NCBI GenBank assembly: GCA_021234155.1
Contig: JAJEKV010000010.1
Span: 21,352,833-21,416,832, forward strand
Source of the DNA: Isoetes taiwanensis
Taxonomy: Eukaryota; Streptophyta; Lycopodiopsida; Isoetales; Isoetaceae
Direction of reading: 5' to 3'
Length of the DNA: 64,000 nt
How positions within the stretch are numbered: position 1 is the first letter of the stretch; the number at the start of each line of letters is the position of its first letter. Shown here piece by piece: positions 33,584 to 43,901 of the stretch. The position numbers and the translations under genes are program-made. Under the pieces are notes generated by a model. The model did not search any database. It saw only the letters and a program-made list of their open reading frames with translations, and was not told the DNA's origin.

Positions 33584-34440
33584 AAAATCTATTCTATTCC
33601 ATTCTATTCTAAGAAAAAAGGCATGGGTTCAAATTCCACAACAGGAATTTCTATCTCAAAAGACTTTCATTTTTCTTCCATGATACAAAGTAAGCACAAG
33701 CTTGGACCTAAATTTTCATCTTCTAACAAGATCTAATGGATCCCCATCTTTCTTTGGAAGACTTACATGATGGGTTTTTTCTATGGCTAAAAATAGATGT
33801 CCAGGATTAGGTAATATTCTGGTTGAATTCTTCAAATGTGTTTGTCATGGACTAATCTTTGGATCTTAGATGTCTATCATGATGATCTTCATACTCATGA
33901 ATTGGATACATACAACAAATCATGGAGAGGTAAGTTAAGAAAGTACAATGTGCATCCTTTTTTACTTTTGTCCTTGTGAATTCCTATTCTACAATATGTT
34001 TCTACACTCTCTGCTATTTCAGAATACATTAATGCTAATCGAGAATAGAAAACGTGCATTTCAAAAAACATATTTCTATCTGTAAATAATAAATGTGCAC
34101 ATTTGCTAATCTGTGAATAGCAAAGGTGTACATGTTTTGCTTTCACAGATAGCAAATGTGTATTTTGGGATCAATTGATCATTGAACCACTGCGTATCAG
34201 CTTCCAAAATTTTGATGTCGGTGGAGTTAACCACGACAGTTTCAGTTCCACTCAGCACCACTTCCAAATGTGTATTTGGCTTTAGATAGACAGAGACTGC
34301 CGAAACTCTGTCATCTCTAGTTCTAAACACACACGAGAACATTTGCTCACAATCCATTCAAATATCTTAAATTGAAAAAGTACAACACATATCATAGAAA
34401 TTTTTTTACTTATATTGACTTTCAAAGAGTTTTACAAGAT
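33584..34440. other. No gene seen; 3' flank of the FCP1-like gene
   Basis: AT-rich. Near 34030-34160 the word AAATGTG(C/T)A(C/T)AT(G)TT, with AATAGCAAAGGTG, recurs three times, a short degenerate repeat. It lies downstream of the minus-strand phosphatase-like gene and may include its 3' untranslated region. Confidence 0.45.
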
Positions 34441-35666
34441 TCATTTATGAAAATACTTGTCGAGCATTTTCATGCAGTTGCGCGACTCTTCAGAATCCCA
34501 CATGTTCCACATTTGATGTTCCTTCACATAAGCTGGCACACTTTCTGCAGCCAGAAGTCCCTCCAGCCATGGTTTGAGTTGCTCGGGAGCAAAACTATTT
34601 GGACATATCATTGTGTTCGGCTGGTTGGCAGAACCCTTATATCTGCTGTCATCTATCAACAATGTGTTTTTCATCTGGTATTTCCATAATTTCTGGTACA
34701 CTTTGGACAGATCCTTAAGGAAAACTGGCTTATTAACCACTTTTAATTTTGTGTTGGTGCAGTCATCCTGATTCCACATAAAAGGAAATCTGCCCTTATA
34801 TTCCTGCAGCAACTTTCTCATCAACAAGTCAACATTACTCTTAGCCATGCTGGACCACAATGCAATCTCAAATTTTGAAAAACACCATTCTAAGAACTCC
34901 TGTAATCCAGGCCTGGAAACTGCTGCCTTTTGAAGGTTCAATTTCTGGAGGATCACTTCTGGCTCGGCCGATGCAGGGATCCTCTCTTTCAAGTCATAAA
35001 ACTTGCCTAAAACCCCATTAAAATCCAGAACAAGGAGAATTTCAGTTAACCTCTTGGTTTTTCTTGGTTGAGGTTGTATTAGACTCGTTGAGCAGTCTGC
35101 ATCTTGTCCAGGATCCGGGGTTTCTTTGTCAACTTCATCACCTGCATCCGCATTTGGCTCATGTTCAGCACCAAAACCTTTTTCTGGTGAAGGACCCCGT
35201 GCAGAATGAATCTCAAGGGAATTAATTTTCCCCCCTAAAACAGATGCACTAGGAATCTCTTCGTGATGGCTTCCAGTTGCAGTAGCATTTATCTCTGTAA
35301 CATAATTGAAATGAGGAAGACCACAGAAAAATACAAAAAAATAAATCATGTATATGGCATCGGTACTTACTTGATACGACTGCATTCAGTTCACTATCCA
35401 AATTTCGTTTTGGAGTCTCCACGCCGTCAGCAGCTGGGATTGACTTAGAAGTATCAAATGGGGTGAATTCTAGGTACAACCGGGAGGTATCTTGCAGTCT
35501 CATAACTGATCGAGGCGTGGATAGCTGTTGGATATCCTTGGTCTCAAATTTTTTCAATTCTGCAAACACTAAGTCAGTAGACCTGTGACAACATCAGTAA
35601 ACATTAGTTAAGGCACTTACTTGTGTCTATTGGTTCTTGTGGTACCACTCGAACACCAAAAGCCAT
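34441..35666 (-). CDS. FCP1/NIF-domain (HAD-type CTD phosphatase-like) protein, 3 exons
   Basis: The model is complement of 34441-35294, 35371-35559 and 35621-35666. It gives 1089 nt, or 362 residues, in one frame, with two GTAAGT donors and CAG acceptors. It starts MAFGVRVVPQEPIDT. Residues to about 170 are low-complexity and acidic. The NIF domain follows: ILLVLDFNGVLGKFYD (HAD motif I), SRPGLQEFLEWCFSKFEIAL, WSSMAKSNVDLLMRKLL, LLIDDSRYKGSANQPNTMIC and a final MLDKYFHK. FCP1-type HAD enzymes remove phosphate from proteins such as the RNA polymerase II tail. Here motif I is D-x-N rather than D-x-D, as in a known plant and fungal subgroup (DLNG/DVNG), so activity is uncertain. No transposon lies in the coding region. 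The start was chosen because it keeps the frame through the first intron; transcription may begin farther upstream. Confidence 0.82.
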
Positions 35667-35779
35667 GTCTCAGTCATAATGTGGGCACAACTGGGGCTGC
35701 AGCAGGTTCTAGAGTGTCTGCAAAACAAATTCAAAATCAATAGAGTCTTGAGACAAGGGTTAGAGATGATAATATTTAC

Positions 35780-37689
35780 CTCAAATGGTGTGATAGACAT
35801 GGAATGTGATACTGGTGACTGCATTCTGATATCACAACTGGCATTGGAAGTGCAGGATCTAAAGGAGTGTCACGACCACTACGCTCAGAAAAAATCTCAA
35901 ATCTTTGCATTCGAGGTTGCAGCTCCAGCAGTAAGTCTTCACATGCCTTTAGCTCAATTTCAGTTTCTACTAGTTCCTTATTTAATTGATTCAGCCCAGG
36001 CAACACTGTACCATTTAGCTCTTCATCCTTTAGTTCGCTTACAACCCGAACACCCTCTGCTGCTTTCGGATTTGCTGTCATGATTGATTGTCATCTGTGT
36101 AAATCAGCTCTAATTTCTGATGCTTTATGCTCCATCAACTCAATCTTTCTTTTGATATCATTTTTGCTATCCTCGTTTGCTTGCAATCGTTGCTTGCATC
36201 TATCAAACCTAGCTGATGTTGCAGCCAACCATTCCTTCACAAGTCTGCCATAGTCTGCAAAACAAAACACTACGTATATGTCAGTCTCCTAACATAGTAA
36301 GCCACGTACTGATGGAAAACCACAACCACACACCACACAACACAAGGTAGTCTCTACACACCACCACATACCACACACCACACAACATACGCTGCACAGT
36401 ACACACCACACAACACGATGTGGTGGTAGCAAGGAGTGGTGGGACATTGTGCAGAGTGGTGAAGTGTGGTGGTGGTGGTGGTGGTGTGTGTGGTGGTGGT
36501 GGAGTGTGGTGTGGGACATGGTGGAGTGTGGTGATGGGTTGTGGTGGTGGGGTGTGGTATGGTGGTGGTGGAGTGTGGGGTGTGGGTGGTGGGGTGTGGT
36601 GGTGGTGGGAGTGTGGTGGTGGTGGATTGTGATGTGGGACATGGTGGAGTCCGGTGGTGTGGTGTGGTGGTGATGGAGTGTGGTGGTGGTGGATTGTGAT
36701 GTGGGACATGGTGGAGTTTGGTGGTGTGGTGTGGTGGTGATGGAGTGTGGTGGTGGTGGTGGTGGAGTGTGGTGGTGGGGTGTGGTGTGGGACATGGTGG
36801 AGTGTGGCGGTGGGAGATGGTAGAGTGTAGTGGTGGGAGATGGTGGGGTGTGGTGTGGGACATGGTGGATGCCAACAACTTACCACTCACCAGACCACAC
36901 ATACCTCATCTATCATTCTGGCATCCATTGCACGAAATGCCCCACAGATGGCATCATAGAGACACAACATGACAATACAACCAACATGATGCAAAATGGT
37001 AGTAGACATACCTGATTCTTGAAGTGGATTTGATGTTACCTTTTCTGTGTTGATAGAAACAATCTAGGTCAAGCTTGAGATTTTTTTCTGTTGTAACACA
37101 ACTAATAATTGAACATACCTGCAATGGCATGTTTTGGTCTCAGAACATTGCTCTGCTTTTCTGTTTTGATTGTGAGTTCAGATGAATGTGTGGTCTAGAG
37201 GAACCTGATTTGGTTTTTTCCCTATCATCTTCATCATCCCTGTCACTTTTACTATTTTCCTCCTGGTCAGGTTGGATTTGCCTATGCTTTCTCTTGGGTC
37301 TAGAAGAACTGGCCTCTGCTTTCTCATCGGGAGTTTTATAATAATCCGAGAAGCTCTTCCAATTAACAGCCTCCCCCTTTATATGCAGATAATAAGCCAC
37401 TGGGCCAAGTTCCAGGAGCCATTCCACCCCATGTATGTGGCTTCCCTGTAATTCTTTTATAAATTTGCATGAACTCTTTGTATTGTTCATTGCTCAGATT
37501 CTTCAATCTGTACAAGAAAACATATGCCTTAATTTTTCAGTTTGAACAAAACATTTGGGGGAAAATACCTGTAGCCAGATTTATTGGAACTCTGTCACCC
37601 CAAAGCTTCTTTAGATCTTCATGGGGCACAATCTCTTATTTGAGGAGAGATTTCATCGTGTAACCAGTGGCGTTCAATTCTGACTCCAT
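35780..37689 (-). pseudogene. Upstream exons of a broken or uncertain minus-strand gene
   Basis: Several exon-like blocks with good splice sites occur. 37569-37689 starts MESELNATGYTMKSLLK, then an in-frame TAA, then EIVPHEDLKKLWGDRVPINL. 37119-37507 reads LKNLSNEQYKEFMQIYKRI, and in another frame an acidic/basic tail (RPKRKHRQIQPDQEENSKSD). 35780-36262 has coiled-coil coding (RFDRCKQRLQANEDSKNDIK), then a TGA, then SELKDEELNG and LVETEIELKACEDLLLELQP. Two in-frame stops and a frame conflict suggest a pseudogene, or an alternatively spliced 5' region of the FCP1-like gene just downstream. No family is recognised. A large intron holds the TGG/CCA minisatellite. Confidence 0.45.
36305..36890. 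repeat. CCA-rich then TGG-rich minisatellite with strand switch
   Basis: 36305-36416 is built of ACC/ACACC words; from 36419 the same strand flips to TGG/GTGG words until about 36870. Within the second part GTGGGACATGGTGGA recurs about five times (36511, 36632, 36701, 36788, 36856). The flip means the two parts can pair, and the TGG part has GGTGGTGGTGG runs able to form G-quadruplexes. Confidence 0.9.
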
Positions 37690-38593
37690 TAGGGTTCAAT
37701 CGGCAAGAAGCGGCAAAAAAACAGAAGAAGAGGTGATTATTTCTTAATTCAAAATGAGGGACAATGACGTGGCATAAAATTCAAAATAACCGACGCTCAT
37801 TAATTCGCACTCCCGCAATCTCCGCTTTGGTATGCACCACCCGATTCTACCACAAAGGTGGTGCCAAAATGTGGCGTCAAAATGCGCGTTTTTGATACAC
37901 CACAGCGTGCTTTTATCCATTAGCCTCCATCTTTGATTCCTGACGTTCTTAGTCATGCCCATTCTTGTAAAGCACATCTTACGGTTGTTAACAAAGTTTA
38001 AAATGAAACGCACTTATTTGCTGCAAACGCACTTCAAAAGGAATCTTTGAAAGATTCCCTAAAATTCCCTTAAAAATGCCATTTTCTTGGTATATTTGTG
38101 ACAAGTGTGACAATTTGAATATTTTAGGCACCATTTTTGGAGGGGAATTTGAACTCAGCTTCCATTCAAAATTGTTTGGTACCATTTTTTGGCCCCCTAG
38201 TTTGGTTTGAGAAATAGTAATATTTTTAAGGACAAAACAAAATAGACATTGAAAAAAAACAGCAAGCGCTAAGAGTGCCCAAAAACGTATTTAGTTCAAA
38301 GTTTATAAATTCACTACAAAATTATGAACAAAATTGCAAAAAATGCAACACATTTTGATATTGCCTCAATGAAGCAAATATTGTCACCTTAAAGTATGCC
38401 TCACACACGCGAGGTGAAGTCGAAGATGCTTTTGGCGCTTTGCTTTATACACTTGCTCTTATTTGCTCCTCCACTTGCTATATAGACTTCAGATACCACG
38501 ATGTCGACGTATGTATCCAATCTGGACTTTTTTAAACTTTGTAATTTATTTGTTCTCTGTAGTCTTTAGTTTCTTCCAAATAAATTTCAAGAT

Positions 38594-38829
38594 GGTATAA
38601 ATTTATACCTTAATAGATAGTAATATGTGGACATAGTATGCTAGAGAGTTCGCACGGTATAAATTTATACCGCAAGAAGACTTGAGCGGTATAAATTTAT
38701 ACAACAAAAGAACTCGAGCGGTATAAATTTATACAGCAAAAGGACTCGAGCGGTATAAATTTATACCGCAAGAGGACCCAAGCGGTATAAATTTATACCG
38801 CAAGAGTTTTCTCGGTATAAATTTATACC
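38594..38829. repeat. Array of the 20-bp palindrome GCGGTATAAATTTATACCGC
   Basis: Core GGTATAAATTTATACC occurs at 38594, then a regular array at 38655, 38687, 38719, 38751, 38783 and 38813, i.e. steps of 32, 32, 32, 32 and 30 bp. Spacers share CAAGAGGACTCGAG-like sequence. Two members have lost the right CCGC. Confidence 0.95.
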
Positions 38830-38963
38830 AAAGATATATATATATATGTGTATTATATAAATATATAATATACAAGAATTTAATACGTTCTACGGTGCAT
38901 GTTCCTACGGAGCAAGTTCCAATTTTAGCATGTTTAGAAGGTTCTATGTTCTAGAACCCCCAC

Positions 38964-39485
38964 CCAAAAACTAGAATGCTTATTCTCATCTGGATAGCTT
39001 CTTTATATACTGAAAAAGAGGCTATTTTTTGCATCTATGCATGTGGGATATATGTGCAAACCCTAAATTCTAGAATAGTTTTTTCTAGAATAAGGTTCAA
39101 ATTTCGTAACTTTTTTTTACTTTTTACAAAATTTTACAACTTTTTTTTATTGTTCTAGAAGGTTCTATATTCTAGAATAGGTTCTTGTACAATAAGGTTC
39201 AAATTTAAGTAACTTTTTTTTTTTTTTACAAAAATTTTACAACTTTTTTTTTTTATTGTTCTAGAAGGTTCTATGTTCCAACCCCCTGAATTTTCCGGTA
39301 CATTCCATAATTTTTGGAACATTCTAGATCTTCCTAGAGCATTCTAGAACTCCAATCTAGAATTTTCTAGCCAAAAACCAGAATGCTTATTCCCATCTGG
39401 ATGGCCTCTTTATATACTGAAAAAAGGCTCTTTTTTGCATCTATGCATGTGGGATATATGTGCAAACCCTAAATTCTAGAACCAT
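38964..39485 (+). repeat. Direct duplication of a ~120-bp block
   Basis: The block AATGCTTATTC(T/C)CATCTGG ... TTTATATACTGAAAAA ... GCATCTATGCATGTGGGATA ... AAACCCTAAATTCTAGAA is present at 38970-39085 and 39390-39482. Between them a second duplicated block (GGTTCAAATTT..GTAACTTTTTTT, with ACAACTTTTTTTTATTGTTC) appears at 39095 and 39200. Confidence 0.85.
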
Positions 39486-39544
39486 CCTAGATATTCTAGA
39501 ATTATTAGGGTTGGAGATAACCTTAACAAGAAAAAAGCACACTT

Positions 39545-39640
39545 ATATTCCTGAATGGAAGTGTGGAATGTTGGTTAAGGGGTTCCCCCCAAACCCCCCT
39601 TGTGGGGTTGAAGGGGTCAGGGGTTCAATTCCCCCCTAAC
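39545..39640 (+). mobile_element. tRNA-like SINE head (1)
   Basis: GAATGTTGGTTAAGGGG resembles a polymerase III A box, and GGGGTTCAATTCCCC about 60 nt later resembles a tRNA TpsiC arm / B box. It is followed by A-rich and TTTTGGG sequence and the 182-bp repeat. It does not fold into a full tRNA, so a SINE head is likelier. Confidence 0.5.
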
Positions 39641-39668
39641 GCAAAAAAATTTTGGGTAAAAGTTGGGA

Positions 39669-40030
39669 GATCCCCAAACAAATGGACGGTCGAGATGGGC
39701 CACCAGAGGGCCGCCAAGAAGCTTCTAGAAGCCACCAGATCCGACGGACGAGATTGCAAGGGAGCAAACCGACGGCCAAGATCTGAGGGGGTGAATATAA
39801 AGAAGCTTCCGGAAGCCACTCCTAATGATTATATATATATATATACTGAAGATCCCCAAATAAATGGACGGTCGAGATGGGCCACCAGAGGGCCGCCAGG
39901 AAGCTTCTAGAAGCCACTAGATCCGACGGACGAGATTGCAAGGGAGCAAACCGACGGCCAAGATCTGAGGGGGGTGAATATAAAGAAGCCTCTGGAAGCC
40001 ACTCCTAATAATTATATATATATAATATAC
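39669..40030 (+). repeat. Two tandem copies of a 182-bp unit
   Basis: Units start GATCCCCAAA(C/T)AAATGGAC at 39669 and 39851 and end in an AT run. They include GGTCGAGATGGGCCACCAGA, AAGCTTCTAGAAGCCAC and CCGACGGCCAAGATCTGAGG. Sequence identity is above 90 percent by eye. Confidence 0.93.
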
Positions 40031-40056
40031 TGATATCCGAAAAAAAGAGAAGTCTT

Positions 40057-40105
40057 GCGGTATAAATCTATACCGCGAGACTTCCTGCGGTATAAATTTA
40101 TACCG
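40057..40105. repeat. Two further GCGGTATAAATYTATACCGC palindromes
   Basis: Copies at 40057-40076 (one base changed) and 40087-40105, 30 bp apart. A decayed copy lies at about 41427, and a nearly complete one at 42064-42082 close to the element's right end. Confidence 0.9.
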
Positions 40106-40249
40106 TTTTTTTTTTATATATACAAATATGTGAACGTATATATATTGAATATATATATATATATATTAACATGTATAAGATGTATATATATATATATACA
40201 AGAAATTTAATCCGTCCTACGGTGCATGTTCGAGTTTAGCATGTTTCTA

Positions 40250-40960
40250 CGTGCAAGTTCTTGTAAAAGAATCTCTTGAGAATGCTCTAAATTCATAGAT
40301 TCTCTAAGATTCTACCAAGGTTCTCTTAGAGGGTTCGTGAGCATTTCTCTAAATTTTATCTAGATTCCATTAAATTTCCTTAGATTCTCCAAGATTCTAT
40401 AAAGATGCCCTTAGATTCTCTTAGATTCATTTAGATTTTATCAGATTGCTCTTAGATTCAAAGAGATTCTATAAAGATTCCCTTAGATACTCTAAGATTT
40501 CATCAACATTTTCTTAGATTCCCTTAGATTTTATGAAGATTCCTTTAGATCCCCCTTTTTTTTTTAAGAGATTCCCTTAGGCTTGTAAATATTTTCCTAG
40601 ATTCTCTTACATTTTATAAGATTTTCTTACATTCTATTAGATTCTTCTGGATTTCTTTACATTCTAGAACTTTTTAGAATAGGCTATTCTAAGACTTCCT
40701 GGAACATTCTAAGACTTTCAATATATTCTAGAACTTTCTGGAAGTATTTCCCTAGATTTCTTTACATTCTCGTAGATTCCCCTATATTCTAGAACATTCT
40801 AAAACTTATTAGAACAATTTGGAACTTTCTGGAAAAATTTTCTTAGGCCCCCCCAGATTCTTTTATGCTTTAGATCTTTCTAGAAGATTCTAGAACTTTC
40901 TAGAGCCTTCCAGAACATTCTAGAACCTTCTTGAACTAGCTAGAATGTTATAGTCTATTT
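40250..40960. repeat. Degenerate AGATTCT / TTCTAGAA repeat field
   Basis: Over 700 bp made of diverged TTAGATTCTNTNAGATT and TTCTAGAAC words. The last 60 bp are the most regular and form a 5-bp-periodic array (see 40878-40935). No ORF. Confidence 0.75.
40878..40935. promoter_or_regulatory. Heat-shock-element-like array
   Basis: Twelve alternating TTC and GAA triplets, each starting 5 bp after the last, from TTC at 40878 to GAA at 40933; eleven are perfect (one is GAG). Heat shock factors bind nGAAnnTTCnnGAAn, so this is a formally very strong site. It may simply be an expanded TTCTAGAACn repeat; no gene lies close on either side. Confidence 0.45.
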
Positions 40961-41014
40961 TATCTTAATGGGACCACTACCCTTAAGTATATGTAAAACA
41001 TAAATTATTCATAG

Positions 41015-41085
41015 AATTAATGCTTGGTCTAGTGGTTAGAATGAGGGGCTGGGGGGTCAATGGCCAGGGTTCGAATCCCCCACAC
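41015..41085 (+). mobile_element. tRNA-like SINE head (2)
   Basis: TGGTCTAGTGGTTAGAAT (A-box like) and GGGTTCGAATCCC (perfect B box), about 35 nt apart. A body with repeated CCGTAGGATC / GCCGTCGGATC words follows to about 41370. There is no clear acceptor stem, so this is a SINE rather than a tRNA gene. Confidence 0.6.
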
Positions 41086-41370
41086 AACATAAAAATTTTA
41101 AAAGCCTTTTCCTAAGGGATGAGCATTCAACTTGGGCCGTAGGATCTTGGACCCGATCAAGGGTCGAGATCTCACGCAACATGAGCCATAGGATCTATTA
41201 CATATAATTTCCAAAGTCATGTGCACCGTCGGTCAGGATCAGATCAACCTGGACCGTAGGATCGTGTCTATACGAATTATATATAAACTCCCAAGCCATC
41301 TGGGCCGTAGAATACGTCCCAAAGCCACGTGAGCCGTCGGATCTCGAACGGACGGTCGGATAAGCGCGAC

Positions 41371-42063
41371 AAACATAAGAACATATATAAGTTAGATATA
41401 TATACATAAAATATGTAGTCCAGGAGTATAAGTTTATATCGTGCAAAATCTTGTGGGGTCTTTCTTGCTCCCAAAGGTTTTTGCAACTTAATACTGTTGA
41501 AATAACACACTCAAGGGATAATTTTATGCAGTTTTCTTAGTTTTTTAGTTCAAAAAGTTCTAAAATAGTTCTAAATTCTCTGACCTTGTAATGCAATGTT
41601 AGAGCATAAATTAGTCGAATCCCGTTGTTATTTTTACTTTTTTTTCTCTACACACATGCTAACTTCACTTTAGGTAGCTCAAAAACTGCTTCTAAAGGCA
41701 AAGGACCCCAAAATGTTATGGATACACATGTGTTCAACGAGAAGGAAACTACGTAGTTTGTCCATAGGGGTGCGAGGAGTAGCAACCCCTCAAAAGTTTA
41801 CCTATTTCTTTGCAAACAGACAAAAAAAAGCAAGATAGACAAATACTTCTCTGTGGAGAAATGTGCGATGGCATGCTTTCGCTTCTGAGATGATGGAATT
41901 GTGCTGAAGACTCTCAACATTGACAAGGAGCTTGACTATCTTCTCAACATCACTATATTGTGGATTGGTATTGTGCAAGCCCAAAGACATGATGAATACA
42001 TCTCCGAGAACAACAAAGAAGGCCATGTAATCACAGAGCTTCACTACTTCAACTTCTGTTTCC
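41371..42063. other. No convincing gene
   Basis: Right interior of the composite element. The minus strand at 42044-41802 reads MKLCDYMAFFVVLGDVFIMS with no family match. Plus-strand reading of the same block (LNIDKELDYLLNITILWIGI) is equally open, so neither is supported. Confidence 0.4.
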
Positions 42064-42879
42064 TCGGTATAAATTTATACGGCATCGTCAGTTGGAACTT
42101 CAACTAACTGCATGATTTCGTGGATGTATTATCATTTGTAATACCATATGATGCAAAAACAATAATTTTTCATTCAAGCAGTTTGTTCAACTGTCTCCCA
42201 ATGTCTTTTAAGGTCAATTAGGATGTTTAGCCAAAATGGTTGTGAAATAACAAATTTTTTGTCTTCTATAACAGCCAATATAAACGTTCTAAGGGATAAG
42301 ATACAAAAGCGTCTAATTTTTTCATATGAGTTTGCCCCTTTTCCCCTCTAAAATGAGATATTTTTCTTTGTTGTTCTTCTCCTTAATGTTAAGTCTTCCT
42401 AAAATGTCTGTTTTCATGAGCAGTTTTATAAATCTTTAGACACAAGATAGTAAAAGAGTCCTTTTTAGGGGTATTTTAGAATTTTGTAAATTTTTAGAAG
42501 GAATCTTTCAAACGCACTTCTTAAATAAGTGCGTTTCATTTTAAACCTTGTTTGTTGTCTTCTCACGGCCATCCGCTCCTTGGTGGCCTTTGATCTGCCT
42601 TAGCCCCTTGCATTGGCAACCTTTTGTAATTGATTCTCAGTTTTTTCCTGAGAACTCTCAGGTGTTATCATCTATTGCAACTTTTTCTTCTTCTTCAATC
42701 ATGGGAGTTCGCACACATATTGCTCTTTTTGTACTTCGTTGTGATTTTTCTACTTGATTCAATATAGTCTTTTTGTTTGCACTATCCGGCTCTTAGTTTT
42801 TATCTTTCTAATTCATTCTATTCGGTTTTTCCTAGATATCTTGTGGTATTTTGCAGACTTACCAGTGGCGATATTGCTT

Positions 42880-43830
42880 CCCTTATTCTCATCTATTTTT
42901 CAGTCACGCGCATCCTCAACTTTGAACTGCCATGCTTCAGCTTGGGGACGTTTTCGCCATTGGTGTTCCAACTTTAGCATTCCTCCCCTTCCCGCTATAA
43001 GTCTGGCCACGTGGCCTCTTTCTTGGCCACTTTGATGAGCTCTCATCAGTCTGCTGCATTAGTTTCTATTGCTTCTGCCTCTATTTCATTTTTTCATAAC
43101 CTTGCAGGTTTGCCATCACCTTGTTCATCATCACTCCTTACTCTGGTCCGTCAAGCCGCTTTGCGTGTTACTGACTCTTCACATAACCGTCTTCCTTTGA
43201 TATCGGACCATGTATGGAGCTTGATAGTTCTTCTGGCTTTCCCTTCTGCTGATTGGTTGAGCCTTATGAAGGTGTCTTTAATCTCATTATGCTTTGTGGG
43301 TTTTTTACAAATCTCTGAGGCCTTGCATTCAAATTGGCATGACTTGTCTTTCTTTCCAACTCCCGCTTTTGTATTTATTCACAAGTCCAAATGTGACCAG
43401 CAAAGTGCAAGTAAGGAGGTCTTGATTGCTCGCACGCTTACTTCTTTCTGCCCAGTCCATCTGCTTCAATGCCTTCTTTGTTCTTGTGCTTTTTGGGCAT
43501 CCAATCCTCAATCTGGTGGACATCTCTTTCGTTCTTTTCTTGATTGTCTTCGTCCTCTTTCTTATTTTTTAGCCAAAAATGGTGGTATGGGTGTCTGAAC
43601 ATGTTGGGACTTGATCCTCGTCGGTATGGTACTCACTGTGCACGACGAGGAGGTGCATCTGCAGCTTCATCGACCTCGATTTCTGCTGACAATATACGAT
43701 CCCATGGGCGATGACGTTCGAAGTCATCTCGCATTCGCTACATTATTCCAAGCCTTGAAGAGCGTCTCTTGGTCTCTCGGAGCTTGGGCTTATAAGGTGG
43801 AGTGTTCCTTTTCTTTCGGCCATATGTTTG
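42880..43830 (+). pseudogene. Tyrosine recombinase (phage-integrase fold) pseudogene
   Basis: An N-terminal SAM-like domain reads STLNCHASAWGRFRHWCSNF, then after a frame change near 43010 ASFLATLMSSHQSAALVSIA and VRQAALRV. The catalytic domain follows: SLISLCFVGFLQISEALHSN (box I, with the usual Arg changed to Gln), FIHKSKCDQ, VLIARTLTSFCPVHLL, a frame change near 43590, MLGLDPRRYGTHCARRGGAS (H..R box II), SHGR and SSRIRYIIPSLE (catalytic Tyr). A TGA replaces the expected Trp after SHGR. The family covers Crypton, DIRS and Ngaro mobile elements, in which a tyrosine recombinase integrates circular DNA; which subgroup is unclear. It is inactive by two frame changes, one stop and loss of the box I Arg. 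Its 3' end lies next to the hairpin junction at 43845. Confidence 0.72.
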
Positions 43831-43901
43831 TTTTGATATATAGAGTCTTCCAAGAATGCAATGGTTCTATGCCACCATAGAACCATCATTCTTGGGAAGA
43901 C
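43800..43901 (-). mobile_element. Second head-to-tail junction of the hairpin-ended element family
   Basis: Read on the minus strand: a word GTCTTCCCAAGAAT, a hairpin with arms ATGGTTCTATG and CATAGAACCAT, then CATTCTTGGAAGACTC. The sequence then continues ACAAACATATGGCCGAAAGA. This parallels the A/B junction at 22940-23035 (inverted start word, hairpin sharing GGTTCTAT/ATAGAACC, then CATTCCTAGG and ACAACATATATATCGGCCGA). Upstream on the minus strand CTCAAAGAGAAGGCTGATGG matches CTCAAGAGAACGCCGATGAC of the A/B 3' ends. Confidence 0.6.

Larger units (their letters stand above)
37990..42552. mobile_element. Composite element with ~30-bp terminal inverted repeats, 4.56 kb
   Basis: The left end AACAAAGTTTAAAATGAAAC, continuing GCACTTATTT, is repeated inverted at 42523-42552 (two or fewer mismatches). 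TTGTTA to the left and TTGTTG to the right may be remnants of a target duplication. No transposase is found. The inside is filled with palindrome arrays, duplicated blocks, tRNA-like SINE heads and TTCTAGAA-rich DNA. It is probably a non-autonomous element that later collected other insertions. Confidence 0.6.

Noticed and set aside
36281-36902. Overlapping His/Pro/Thr-rich and Val/Trp/Gly-rich ORFs
   Set aside because: Translations of the CCA/TGG minisatellite, not genes.
38655-38829. Regular palindromic repeat array resembling a CRISPR
   Set aside because: Eukaryotic context, spacers of only 12-16 bp that resemble each other, and no cas genes.
41015-41085. Possible tRNA gene
   Set aside because: A and B boxes are present but acceptor and anticodon stems do not pair; fits a SINE head better.
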